Positions 8,115-16,937 of a DNA stretch of 64,000 nt are shown one piece after another. Location: assembly GCA_937965695.1 (NCBI GenBank), contig CALCKW010000023.1, positions 1-64,000 on the forward strand. Reading direction: 5' to 3'. The notes beneath the pieces are model-generated. The model searched no databases and was not told the origin of the DNA. It worked only from the letters and a program-made list of their open reading frames with translations. This DNA is from an uncultured Granulosicoccaceae bacterium. Its GTDB lineage: Bacteria; Pseudomonadota; Gammaproteobacteria; CALCKW01. The position numbers were made by a program, and so were the translations under genes. Each line of letters starts with the position of its first letter. The first letter of the stretch is position 1.

Positions 8115-10426
8115 GCAGACAAAAACAGTTTAATGCCGTGGGCAAGCCATTAGCGCATGACAGCTCACTGCTGCATACGATGGGAAGCGCTCGATATATA
8201 GACGACTTGCCCGAGCCGGTTGGTACTTTGCATGTCTACATAGCCCAGAGCCCGCATGCACACGCGGGCTTGTTGTCACTCGACTTAGAACCCGTTAAAC
8301 GCGCCAATGGTGTTGTCGCGGTGTTATCCGCTGCGGACATACCTGGCGTCAACGACTGCAGCCCCGTGATGGGCGACGACCCCATATTCGCCACGGATGA
8401 AGTATTATTCCATGGCCAATCGTTATTTGCCGTTGCCGCTGAAAATATTGATAGCGCACGCGCAGCAGCAGCACTCGCCATCGCCGAGTGGGAAGTCCGC
8501 GACGCAATCTTAGATATAGACCAAGCGCTTGCAGCGGAGAGCTTTGTCCTAGAAGACCGACAGATGGGTCGCGGAGATGTAGATACAAGCTTGGCATCGT
8601 CGCCGGAGACGTTAAGCGGCCTACTGCGTATCGGCGGTCAAGATCACTTTTACCTTGAAGGCCAAGTTGCCGTAGCGCAATGCGGTGAACAAGACGAAGT
8701 ACACGTCATCAGCTCAACCCAGCACCCCACAGAAGTGCAGCACAATGTGGCCAAGATGCTTGGCGTAGCAGACCATCAAGTCACTGTCGAGGTTCGCCGA
8801 ATGGGCGGGGCCTTTGGTGGCAAAGAGACCCAAGGCGCACTGTTTGCGTGTGTGGCGGCCTTAGTCGCTCGCGCAACAGGCCGTCCTGCCAAGGTACGCT
8901 TGGACCGGGACGACGACATGCGCATGACGGGTAAACGGCATGATTTCAGAGTGGACTACCGCGTCGGCTTTGATCAGCAAGGCACAATACAAGCACTGGA
9001 TGTTGAACAAGCGACTCGCTGCGGGATGTCTGCAGATCTCTCCGCCGCTATTGCTGATCGCGCTATGTTTCACGCCGACAATGTCTACTACCTGCCGGTT
9101 GTGCAAATTCGCTCTAAGCGATGCCTGACACACACGGTCAGCAACACAGCCTTCCGAGGATTTGGCGGCCCTCAAGGCATGCTGGCGATGGAGCAAATCA
9201 TTCAGCACATTGCGACCCATTTGCAACTAGACCCGCTAGAAGTACGCCGCCGTAACCTCTATGGGGCTAGCCCTAGAGATATCACACCTTACGACATGCC
9301 TGTCACCGACTTTGTCGCCGACCAGCTGTTGACGGAACTAGAAGCCTCTTCAGATTATGTCGCAAGGCGCCAAGACATTGCACTATTCAATGCCGAGAGT
9401 CCTTACCAAAAGCGTGGCCTTGCCATGACACCTGTGAAGTTTGGCATCTCGTTTACCACGACCCATCTAAACCAAGCAGGTGCGCTTTTACACGTTTATG
9501 CGGACGGCAGCGTGATGATCAATCACGGCGGCACTGAAATGGGCCAAGGGTTGTACACCAAGGTGGCGCAAATAGTTGCCGATGCGCTGGGCGTATCGTT
9601 GCAGCGGATCAAAATAACGTCCACAAGAACAGACAAAGTCCCCAACACTTCTGCAACTGCTGCTAGCAGCGGCACTGACATGAATGGCATGGCCGCGCTA
9701 AACGCAGCGCGTACAATTCGCGATCGACTGGCCAACTTATTTGCGCAGCGTCACGACGTCGATGCTCAAAGTATTGTGTTCAAAGACGGCCAAGTAAGTG
9801 CTGGTGACTTCAGCGAAACGTTTGAGGAACTGGTCAAAGCCGCCTACTTCGCTCGTGTTTCATTGAGCAGCACCGGTTTCTACGCCACCCCCGACATCCA
9901 CTACGACCCGGTCAGCATGAGTGGCCGGCCGTTTTACTATTTTGCGTATGGTGTCGCACTCAGCGAAGTCATTATCGACACCCTCACTGGAGAGTATCGT
10001 GTAGAGCGAGTCGACGTATTGCACGATGTGGGTAAATCTATAAACCCCGCACTTGACAAGGGCCAGGTGATGGGCGGATTTATACAAGGCATGGGCTGGT
10101 TAACCACGGAAGAACTCTGGTGGGATAGCAGTGGCCGGCTGCGCACACACGCCCCCAGCACATATAAGATACCCACCGCTGGCGATGTGCCAGAGCACTT
10201 CAATGTTCAACTCTGGGAGCGCGGTGAAAACACTGAAGACACCGTGCACCGTTCCAAAGCGGTGGGTGAGCCACCATTGATGCTGGCCATCAGTGTTTTA
10301 CAAGCACTGCAAGACGCGGTGATGGCGGTCGATCAACATCACACCCCTATCAGCCTAGAATCACCGGCGACACCTGAACGCGTTCTATTAGCTGTTGAAA
10401 AACTGCAAGCGGCCGAGCAGCAGTGA
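8111..10426 (+). CDS. xdhB: Xanthine dehydrogenase molybdenum-binding subunit
   Basis: This 771-aa protein begins at GTG 8111, overlapping the xdhA stop (GTGA). Molybdopterin contacts are visible as GGAFGGKE, TAFRGFGGPQG and GGTEMGQGLYTK. KAVGEPPLML near the C-terminus contains the catalytic Glu that starts hydroxylation of xanthine or hypoxanthine. It forms the catalytic part of the XdhAB complex, which supplies urate. Length and motif order fit the bacterial XdhB family closely. Confidence 0.96.
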   Translation: MSRQKQFNAVGKPLAHDSSLLHTMGSARYIDDLPEPVGTLHVYIAQSPHAHAGLLSLDLEPVKRANGVVAVLSAADIPGVNDCSPVMGDDPIFATDEVLFHGQSLFAVAAENIDSARAAAALAIAEWEVRDAILDIDQALAAESFVLEDRQMGRGDVDTSLASSPETLSGLLRIGGQDHFYLEGQVAVAQCGEQDEVHVISSTQHPTEVQHNVAKMLGVADHQVTVEVRRMGGAFGGKETQGALFACVAALVARATGRPAKVRLDRDDDMRMTGKRHDFRVDYRVGFDQQGTIQALDVEQATRCGMSADLSAAIADRAMFHADNVYYLPVVQIRSKRCLTHTVSNTAFRGFGGPQGMLAMEQIIQHIATHLQLDPLEVRRRNLYGASPRDITPYDMPVTDFVADQLLTELEASSDYVARRQDIALFNAESPYQKRGLAMTPVKFGISFTTTHLNQAGALLHVYADGSVMINHGGTEMGQGLYTKVAQIVADALGVSLQRIKITSTRTDKVPNTSATAASSGTDMNGMAALNAARTIRDRLANLFAQRHDVDAQSIVFKDGQVSAGDFSETFEELVKAAYFARVSLSSTGFYATPDIHYDPVSMSGRPFYYFAYGVALSEVIIDTLTGEYRVERVDVLHDVGKSINPALDKGQVMGGFIQGMGWLTTEELWWDSSGRLRTHAPSTYKIPTAGDVPEHFNVQLWERGENTEDTVHRSKAVGEPPLMLAISVLQALQDAVMAVDQHHTPISLESPATPERVLLAVEKLQAAEQQ

Positions 10427-11415
10427 GGCACGCCGCGACGTGGGAGATGGCACAGCGAGCCCTACTCGATGGTGTGCCCGTTGTCTTGGTCACCGTTGCC
10501 GAGATTAAAGGATCGGCGCCGCGCGAAGCCGGTGCCTGTATGTGCGTCAGTGCGAACACACAAGCGGGCACCATTGGCGGTGGCACACTGGAATATAAAG
10601 CCATTGCTACGGCACGCGAACTGTTACTCAGCAAAACACGGTGGATACACCAGCAACTGGGCTTGGGGCCAGCACTCGGTCAATGTTGTGGTGGTCGCGT
10701 GGAACTTATTATCGAGCGTCTCGAAGAGAAAGATCTGTTATGGCTTGAGCAGTGCCTAGCGAAAGAGCAAGCAGGCACCTTAGTCAGCAATTACAAGGTA
10801 GGCTCACGCGAGAAATCAGTTCTTGCTAGCCGCAGTGTTCAGGCATGTTTTCGTTCTCACAGAGACACATTAGATCACACAGAACAATGGCAACTGGAGC
10901 AACCAACGCACCCAGGACACTTTCACTTACTGCTGTTTGGTGCAGGTCATTTAGGTAAAGCAATTGTGCCTTTGTTGGCAACTCTGCCGTGCTCAGTCCG
11001 GTGGATAGACTCTCGGGAAAACACTTTTTCCACCGACGAATACAAAAACATACAGAATGAATGGCTAGAAGCACCAACCTTGGCACTGCGCGATGCGCCC
11101 GCCGGCAGCCTAGCGCTGGTGATGACGCACAATCACGCCTTGGACTTTGAAATTACAACAGCTGCCTTAGCCCATGCAAACATAGCTTGGGTGGGTCTAA
11201 TAGGCTCAGACAGTAAACGCCGTCAGTTAGAGCGCCAACTCCACAAACAACAAAACCCATTATCAACGGATCGTCTTGAGTGCCCTATTGGCCAGCGCCA
11301 CGCCGATCTGCGCGACCCAGCTGAATTGGCCATTGTACTAACCGCCGCATTGTTAACGGCCCGCACTGCAAGCAACTCTCAAACCCTTCGAGAAGCAACA
11401 ACATGCCTGAAATAA
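10423..11415 (+). CDS. xdhC: XdhC, molybdenum cofactor insertion chaperone
   Basis: This 330-aa protein starts at GTG 10423, overlapping the xdhB stop. The N-terminal XdhC/CoxI domain has VTVAEIKGSAPREAGACM and GQCCGGRVEL, and the C-terminal Rossmann part has LLLFGAGHLGKAI and VGLIGSDSKRRQLE. The family binds molybdopterin, helps its sulfuration, and loads it into XdhB. It overlaps guaD by 13 nt, which suggests translational coupling. Confidence 0.94.
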   Translation: MRHAATWEMAQRALLDGVPVVLVTVAEIKGSAPREAGACMCVSANTQAGTIGGGTLEYKAIATARELLLSKTRWIHQQLGLGPALGQCCGGRVELIIERLEEKDLLWLEQCLAKEQAGTLVSNYKVGSREKSVLASRSVQACFRSHRDTLDHTEQWQLEQPTHPGHFHLLLFGAGHLGKAIVPLLATLPCSVRWIDSRENTFSTDEYKNIQNEWLEAPTLALRDAPAGSLALVMTHNHALDFEITTAALAHANIAWVGLIGSDSKRRQLERQLHKQQNPLSTDRLECPIGQRHADLRDPAELAIVLTAALLTARTASNSQTLREATTCLK

Positions 11416-11888
11416 CTGACCAAGACCGCCAGCACATGCGACGCGCAATCGCGTTGTCTAAGGAGATGATGGAGGCAAACCGCGGTGGCCCTTTTGGTGC
11501 AATTATTACCCGAGGTGACAAGGTGATTGCCGAGGGTTTCAACAAAGTCACCTCCAGCAATGATCCAACGGCTCATGCGGAGGTAAGCGCCATTCGCGAG
11601 GCATGCAAGGCCGAAGACAATTTTTCGCTTGAAGGTTGTACTATCTACACGAGCTGCGAACCTTGCCCGATGTGCTTAGCCGCCATTTATTGGGCGCGCA
11701 TATCTCGCATCGTCTACGCCAATAGCCGGACAGACGCGGCAGACATTGGTTTTGATGACGATTTTTTATACCGAGAAATACCGCTACCGATTGAAAAGCG
11801 CAGCATCCCTACCGAGCAAGTACTGGCAGAAGAAGCACTGACTGTTTTTAACGCTTGGGGTGTAAAAACTGACAAGACACTTTATTGA
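11403..11888 (+). CDS. guaD: Guanine deaminase, cytidine-deaminase fold
   Basis: This 161-aa protein has the zinc motifs THAEV-like AHAEVSAI (His and catalytic Glu) and SCEPCPMCLA (two Cys). The NRGGPFGAII opening and the C-terminal FDDDFLYREI segment are typical of Bacillus-type guanine deaminase rather than TadA. It makes xanthine from guanine, feeding XdhAB. It overlaps the end of xdhC by 13 nt and closes the catabolic arm before the transporter genes. Confidence 0.92.
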   Translation: MPEITDQDRQHMRRAIALSKEMMEANRGGPFGAIITRGDKVIAEGFNKVTSSNDPTAHAEVSAIREACKAEDNFSLEGCTIYTSCEPCPMCLAAIYWARISRIVYANSRTDAADIGFDDDFLYREIPLPIEKRSIPTEQVLAEEALTVFNAWGVKTDKTLY

Positions 11889-12105
11889 CCTCTCACCTAT
11901 CAGGGATACGTCAATCCGCGCTTGATTAAAGTGCTGTACTGTGAAGAATAGTCGTTTGGTAATGCCAACAGTTTTAGCTAAATCACCCATTCGACGGCAT
12001 ACCTCACTGTGTAGTTGAGGCGTGTCTGAATACTCACCCACGCCAGCCAGTTCAAGTAAAAGACAAGCGACAGAGCAACCAAGAAGAAACACCGGAGAAA
12101 ACTGC

Positions 12106-13650
12106 ATGCCCAGCGACACCCAGCCACCGCTGTTAGAGCTCGAAAAACTTCGTAAGGCATTTCCTGGCACGCTCGCCAACGATGATGTTGACCTCGTGAT
12201 AAATCCGGGTGAAATTCATGCATTATTGGGCGAGAACGGTGCGGGAAAGAGCACATTGGTCAAAATGATTTATGGCGTGCTTCGTCCCGATGCTGGTGCT
12301 ATACGCTGGCATGGTGAGTCCGTCGATCTTCCCAATCCTCGTGCGGCACGTCGCCGCGGCATTGGTATGGTTTTTCAGCATTTTTCTCTTTTTGAGGCAC
12401 TCTCAGCCGCCGAAAACATCGCGTTATCATTGGATGACGCTCCCCCCATGGACACACTCACTCAACGTGCCCGCGAGCTATCAGAGCGATATGGTCTCCC
12501 GCTTGATCCACACGCCATGGTGGGTGACCTCTCGGTCGGCGAGCGCCAACGCATAGAAATTGTGCGCTGCCTGCTGCAGGAGCCAGAGTTGTTGATTCTC
12601 GATGAACCCACATCCGTGCTCACGCCACAGGAAGCCGAACAGCTGTTCAAAACGCTGGAACAATTGCGTGCTGACGGCAAATCAATCTTGTATATCTCAC
12701 ACCGATTACAAGAAGTGCAACGGCTCTGCGATAACGCGACGGTTTTGCGCGGCGGCAAAGTAGTCGGACATTGCAAGCCCGCCGAGGAAAGCGCTGCATC
12801 GCTAGCCACCTTAATGGTCGGTAGCGAACTACCCGAAGTGGCACACGAAGAAGCCCTAGAATCCGGAGCTGTATTGCTCGATGTACGCGCACTTACTAGA
12901 CCTGCGGCAACGCCTTTTGCCGTCGCTCTGCAGGACGTTTACCTACAGGGGCGCTCGGGTCGAATTCTAGGAATTGCCGGGGTTGCAGGCAACGGTCAAG
13001 GTGAGCTTTTTGAGGTACTCTCCGGTGAAGTGCTCACCGAGCAGCCGCTGTGTATAAAAATGCGTAATAAGGCTATCGGAAATCTAGGCATCAATGAACG
13101 CCGTAAGCTCGGTGCAGCGTTTGTTCCTGAGGAACGCCTGGGTCACGGTGCGGTGCCAAACATGAGCTTAATTGACAACGCGTTGCTATCGCGCCACCGC
13201 AGCGACGGCGGGGAATTGGTTGGCATCACAGGGCGAGTCAAACGCGGCAAATTGCGCAAGCTCGCGGCGCGCATCGTTGAATCCATGGATGTGCGTTGCT
13301 CCGGCACAGAGCAACCAGCAGGCGCTCTGTCTGGCGGTAATTTACAAAAATATATCATCGCTCGGGAGTTGGATCGAAAACCCAAAGTGTTGGTCGTCAA
13401 TCAGCCGACGTGGGGCGTAGATGCAGGTGCGGCGTTGCGCATACGCAATGCGTTGGTGCAACTAGCCCGAGACGGCTCAGCTGTTGTTGTCATCAGCCAA
13501 GATTTAGAAGAACTATTGCAAATAAGCGACGACGTCTCTGTCATGCATGACGGCAAGCTCAGCTTCCCAATGCCTGTTGCAGAGGCTAATCCAGAGAACA
13601 TCGGCTTGCTAATGGGTGGCTCTGAAGCAAACGCAGGAGGCAACGCCTGA
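12106..13650 (+). CDS. Nucleoside/purine ABC transporter, double ATPase
   Basis: This is a 514-aa protein with two ABC domains. The first has Walker A GENGAGKST, signature SVGERQRIEI and Walker B LLILDEPTS. The second has a degenerate P-loop region (GVAGNGQGE), LSGGNLQKYIIARE and VLVVNQPTWGVD. This is the NupA/YufO form of ATPase that energises uptake by BMP-type systems. ATG 12106 is chosen because GGAG lies 8 nt upstream; an in-frame ATG at 12022 adds 28 low-complexity residues with no ribosome site. The next gene starts on its last base. Confidence 0.92.
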   Translation: MPSDTQPPLLELEKLRKAFPGTLANDDVDLVINPGEIHALLGENGAGKSTLVKMIYGVLRPDAGAIRWHGESVDLPNPRAARRRGIGMVFQHFSLFEALSAAENIALSLDDAPPMDTLTQRARELSERYGLPLDPHAMVGDLSVGERQRIEIVRCLLQEPELLILDEPTSVLTPQEAEQLFKTLEQLRADGKSILYISHRLQEVQRLCDNATVLRGGKVVGHCKPAEESAASLATLMVGSELPEVAHEEALESGAVLLDVRALTRPAATPFAVALQDVYLQGRSGRILGIAGVAGNGQGELFEVLSGEVLTEQPLCIKMRNKAIGNLGINERRKLGAAFVPEERLGHGAVPNMSLIDNALLSRHRSDGGELVGITGRVKRGKLRKLAARIVESMDVRCSGTEQPAGALSGGNLQKYIIARELDRKPKVLVVNQPTWGVDAGAALRIRNALVQLARDGSAVVVISQDLEELLQISDDVSVMHDGKLSFPMPVAEANPENIGLLMGGSEANAGGNA

Positions 13651-14726
13651 TGGCACTCGAACTCGTCAAACGCCCCAGTCCATCGCGACTTTTCGCAGCA
13701 CTTTCACCGTTTATAGCCTTTGCGCTCACGTTGCTGGCGGGAGCTCTGCTTTTTAAAATACAAGGTGTACCGCCACTGGCTGGCCTCTATACCTATTTCG
13801 TGGAACCCTTGACTGAGACTTGGTCACTGCATGAATTAGCCATAAAAGCGGCGCCGCTTATACTTATCGCCGTTGGTTTAGCTGTGTGTTTTTTATCCAA
13901 TAACTGGAATATTGGTGCCGAGGGGCAATTTATTCTGGGCGGAATTTTTGGATCCGCACTGCCAGTGCTCTACCCAGAGCTAAGCAATAACACAACTCTG
14001 CCAGTGATGTTGCTGATGGGCGCCGCAGGCGGTGCTCTGTTCGGTCTGATCCCAGCTTTCCTTAAAGTTAAATTCAACGCCAACGAAATTCTCACCAGTT
14101 TGATGCTGGTCTACGTTGCACAACTGCTATTGGACTGGTTGGTTCGCGGCCCTTGGCGTAACCCAGCGGGTTTCGGGTTTCCCCAGACTCGTGCGTTTGA
14201 TGAACTAGCTCGCCTACCCGCAATTGATAACATGGCCGGGCGTGCTCACTGGGGAATCGCTTTCGCCTTGATTGCTGCACTGGCTCTCTGGTGGTTGTTG
14301 AGAAGTACGCGCTCCGGCTTTGAAATACGAGTTATTGGCGCGAGTCCGCGCGCTGGTGCATTTGCAGGCTTTTCTTCAAAACGTCTCACTCTTTTTGCTT
14401 TTGCTCTTTCGGGAGGGCTGGCAGGATTGGCGGGCATCGTGGAAGTCTCAGGCACTATTGGCCAGCTTCAACCCAGCATTTCACCCGGGTATGGATTCAC
14501 GGCAATTATCGTCGCTTTTTTGGGGCGTCTAAACCCAGCAGGCATTGTTGCGGCCGGTACTGTATTGGCGCTGACTTATCTCGGCGGAGAAGCGGCGCAG
14601 ATGTCGTTGGGCCTTTCAGATAAAGCCGTTCGAGTCTTTCAAGGGTTGTTACTCTTTTTTGTCCTTGCCACTGACACCCTCATTCACTACCAATTGCGCC
14701 GTTCAGGAGACACCCATGGAGCATGA
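13650..14726 (+). CDS. Nucleoside/purine ABC transporter permease 1
   Basis: This 358-aa polytopic protein belongs to the branched-chain-amino-acid-type permease family, NupB/YufP subgroup. It shows GLAVCFLSNNWNIGAEGQF, a conserved stretch of this subgroup, and repeated hydrophobic segments throughout. Its ATG overlaps the last base of the ATPase gene, and its C-terminus overlaps the second permease by 11 nt. With permease 2 it should form the heterodimeric channel for nucleosides or purine bases. Confidence 0.9.
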   Translation: MALELVKRPSPSRLFAALSPFIAFALTLLAGALLFKIQGVPPLAGLYTYFVEPLTETWSLHELAIKAAPLILIAVGLAVCFLSNNWNIGAEGQFILGGIFGSALPVLYPELSNNTTLPVMLLMGAAGGALFGLIPAFLKVKFNANEILTSLMLVYVAQLLLDWLVRGPWRNPAGFGFPQTRAFDELARLPAIDNMAGRAHWGIAFALIAALALWWLLRSTRSGFEIRVIGASPRAGAFAGFSSKRLTLFAFALSGGLAGLAGIVEVSGTIGQLQPSISPGYGFTAIIVAFLGRLNPAGIVAAGTVLALTYLGGEAAQMSLGLSDKAVRVFQGLLLFFVLATDTLIHYQLRRSGDTHGA

Positions 14727-15642
14727 GTTAATCGTCAATGTTCTACTCACCATCGCGACAGCTTCTACCCCACTTCTCATCGCCGCCATGGGAGAGTTAG
14801 TTGTTGAGCGCTCCGGTGTACTCAACTTGGGTGTTGAAGGCATGATGGTGATAGGTGCTGTCTGTGGTTTTGGGGGCGCTGCGTTGAGCGGCAATCCCTG
14901 GGTCGGCGTGCTCGCTGGTATATCCGGTGGTGTACTGGCCTCACTGCTTTTCGGCGTACTGACCTTATCCATCGCGACCAACCAAGTGGCTACCGGTTTG
15001 TCGTTGACCTTGTTGGGCTTGGGACTATCTGGACTACTAGGGGAGTCCTTCGTAGGCCAAGCGGGTGTCAAACTCAGCGCGGTCGACATGGGCCCACTGA
15101 CAGAGATCCCCTACGTCGGTCGCTTTCTCTTTGGCCAAGACCCCATCTTCTACCTGTCTTTGCTGCTGGTCGCGTGTGTCAGCTGGTTCTTATTTCGCAC
15201 CCGCGCCGGTCTGGTACTCCGTGCAGTCGGTGACAGCCACGACTCGGCACATGCGCTGGGCTTGAGTGTGGTGAAGATACGCTATGCAGCTGTTGCTTTT
15301 GGAGGCGCATGCGCTGGATTGGCCGGCGCCCATTTATCATTGGTCTACACCACACAATGGGTTGAAAACATGACTGCCGGGCGCGGCTGGATTGCTCTAG
15401 CGTTGGTGGTTTTCGCCAGCTGGAGGCCCTGGAGAGTACTCGCCGGAGCGTATTTATTTGGCGGCGTTACCATCGGTCAGCTACATGCACAAGCTTTTGG
15501 TGTGGCGGTGCCTTCACAGTTGCTCTCGGCATTGCCTTACCTGGCGACCATTGTCGTGTTGGTGTTGATATCACGTAACAAGCGCTTGACGATTCTCAAC
15601 ACACCCGCCTGTTTAGGCAGGCCCTTTGTACCGAACCGCTAG
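14716..15642 (+). CDS. Nucleoside/purine ABC transporter permease 2
   Basis: This 308-aa polytopic protein is of the NupC/YufQ type, with the ERSGVLNLGVEGMMVIG signature and an internal TNQVATGLSLTLLG. ATG 14716 is used because AGGAGA lies directly upstream; a longer frame from 14659 would overlap permease 1 by a further 57 nt. It completes the membrane part of the uptake system that follows the guaD-xdh genes. Confidence 0.9.
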   Translation: MEHELIVNVLLTIATASTPLLIAAMGELVVERSGVLNLGVEGMMVIGAVCGFGGAALSGNPWVGVLAGISGGVLASLLFGVLTLSIATNQVATGLSLTLLGLGLSGLLGESFVGQAGVKLSAVDMGPLTEIPYVGRFLFGQDPIFYLSLLLVACVSWFLFRTRAGLVLRAVGDSHDSAHALGLSVVKIRYAAVAFGGACAGLAGAHLSLVYTTQWVENMTAGRGWIALALVVFASWRPWRVLAGAYLFGGVTIGQLHAQAFGVAVPSQLLSALPYLATIVVLVLISRNKRLTILNTPACLGRPFVPNR

Positions 15643-15702
15643 TAGCTATGCGATAATCTAATCACCGGCGATCAGGCGAAACGTTAGAACTCAACGACAA
15701 GG

Positions 15703-15745
15703 ACTGCGCAGAGAGCACGACTTTTTCAGCGGCTCTGCAGTTTTT
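15703..15745 (+). terminator. Terminator-like or attenuator hairpin before the binding-protein gene
   Basis: ACTGC-gc-AGAG (15703-15713) pairs with CTCTGCAGT (15733-15741), leaving a 2-nt bulge and a 19-nt loop, and is followed by TTTTT. It sits inside the transporter operon, 74 bp before the binding-protein ATG. It could separate the permeases from the binding-protein gene or act as an attenuator. Confidence 0.45.
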
Positions 15746-15818
15746 GTCAATACGGGAAAAATATTGTCAACTTGAACGCGAACTTGCAAGAAAACACTAT
15801 CTCAATGAGGAAACTCTG

Positions 15819-16883
15819 ATGAAAAAATCCCTTCTCGGACTCGCAGCACTTGCGATGCTCTCAGTCGGTCCGGCCCAAGCCGCCGACAAATTCAAAGCTT
15901 GTTTTGTTTACGTCGGTTCTAAAACCGACGGCGGCTGGACTCAAGCCCATGACATCGGTCGAATGGAAGTCGAGACTGCTCTCGGTGAAACCGTCGAGAC
16001 GGCCTTTGTAGAAAATGTAGCCGAAGGACCAGACGCTGAGCGAGCCATTGAGCGTTTTGCACGTTCGGGCTGCAAGATGATTTTCACCACAAGCTTTGGC
16101 TTTATGGACCCGACTATCAAGGTTGCCGAGCGCTTCCCTGACGTGTTGTTCGAGCATGCAACTGGATACAAAAACGCGGCGAATGTCACAAGCTACAACT
16201 CGCGTTTCTATGAAGGACGCTACATATTGGGCCAGATCGCTGCCAAAGTTTCCGAGAAAGGCGTTGCGGGTTATATCGCTTCTTTTCCAATCCCAGAAGT
16301 AGTGCAAGGCATTAATGCCTTTGTTCTTGGTGCTCAGAGCGTCAACCCTGATTTTAAACTCAAAGTCGTTTGGGTAAACACCTGGTTTGACGCCGGTAAA
16401 GAAGCTGATGCTGCTAAGGCGCTAGCGGATCAAGGTGTCGACATTCTGACCCAACACACTGACTCAACCGGCCCAATGCAAGTTGCTGCTGAGCGCGGCA
16501 TCAAAGCGTTTGGCCAAGCCTCGGACATGATTGCCGCTGGTCCTGAAACCCAGCTAACAGCAATCCTCGATACATGGGGTCCTTACTACATCAAGCGTAT
16601 TCAGGCAGCAATGGACGGTTCATGGGAAAGCACCTCCACGTGGGATGGCCTAGCCGAAGGAATATTGGACATGGCTCCCTACACCAATATGCCCGATGAC
16701 GTGAAAGCGATGGCAGAAGCGACTGAAGCTGCAATTATTTCTGGCGAGTTGAAACCCTTCACTGGACCTATCAAGAAACAAGACGGTTCTGACTGGTTGG
16801 CAGACGGCGAAGCCGCTGATGACGGCACCCTGCTAGGACTTGGCTTTTTTGTTGAAGGCGTAGACGGCGAATTGCCAAACTAA
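15819..16883 (+). CDS. BMP-family periplasmic binding protein of the nucleoside transporter
   Basis: This 354-aa protein has signal peptide MKKSLLGLAALAMLSVGPAQA, with cleavage expected after AQA. The start at 15819 has TGAGG 8 nt upstream. The mature part reads KFKACFVYVGSKTDGGWTQ, the opening typical of the Bmp/PnrA (TmpC-like) family that binds purine nucleosides, with later GPETQLTAILDTWGPYY. It follows the permeases after a 176-nt gap containing a hairpin, and ends at a strong terminator. The ligand is probably a purine nucleoside or base, inferred from context. Confidence 0.92.
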   Translation: MKKSLLGLAALAMLSVGPAQAADKFKACFVYVGSKTDGGWTQAHDIGRMEVETALGETVETAFVENVAEGPDAERAIERFARSGCKMIFTTSFGFMDPTIKVAERFPDVLFEHATGYKNAANVTSYNSRFYEGRYILGQIAAKVSEKGVAGYIASFPIPEVVQGINAFVLGAQSVNPDFKLKVVWVNTWFDAGKEADAAKALADQGVDILTQHTDSTGPMQVAAERGIKAFGQASDMIAAGPETQLTAILDTWGPYYIKRIQAAMDGSWESTSTWDGLAEGILDMAPYTNMPDDVKAMAEATEAAIISGELKPFTGPIKKQDGSDWLADGEAADDGTLLGLGFFVEGVDGELPN

Positions 16884-16900
16884 GCACTTAGAAATAAAAG

Positions 16901-16923
16901 CGCCGACGAACACTTCGTCGGCG
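16901..16923 (+). terminator. Intrinsic terminator ending the purine transporter operon
   Basis: CGCCGACGAA (16901-16910) and TTCGTCGGCG (16914-16923) form a perfect 10-bp stem with a 3-nt loop, followed by TTT. It lies 18 nt after the binding-protein stop and faces the convergent diguanylate cyclase gene. Confidence 0.85.
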
Positions 16924-16937
16924 TTTCCAGCTTGATA

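Noticed and set aside
12022-12105. N-terminal extension of the double ATPase from ATG 12022
   Set aside because: The extra 28 residues are Ser/Gln/Arg-rich with no ribosome site, while ATG 12106 has GGAG at good spacing and begins the normal family N-terminus.
15744-15818. N-terminal extension of the BMP binding protein
   Set aside because: It would place 25 residues before a clear signal peptide, and it overlaps the T run of the hairpin; ATG 15819 has TGAGG upstream.
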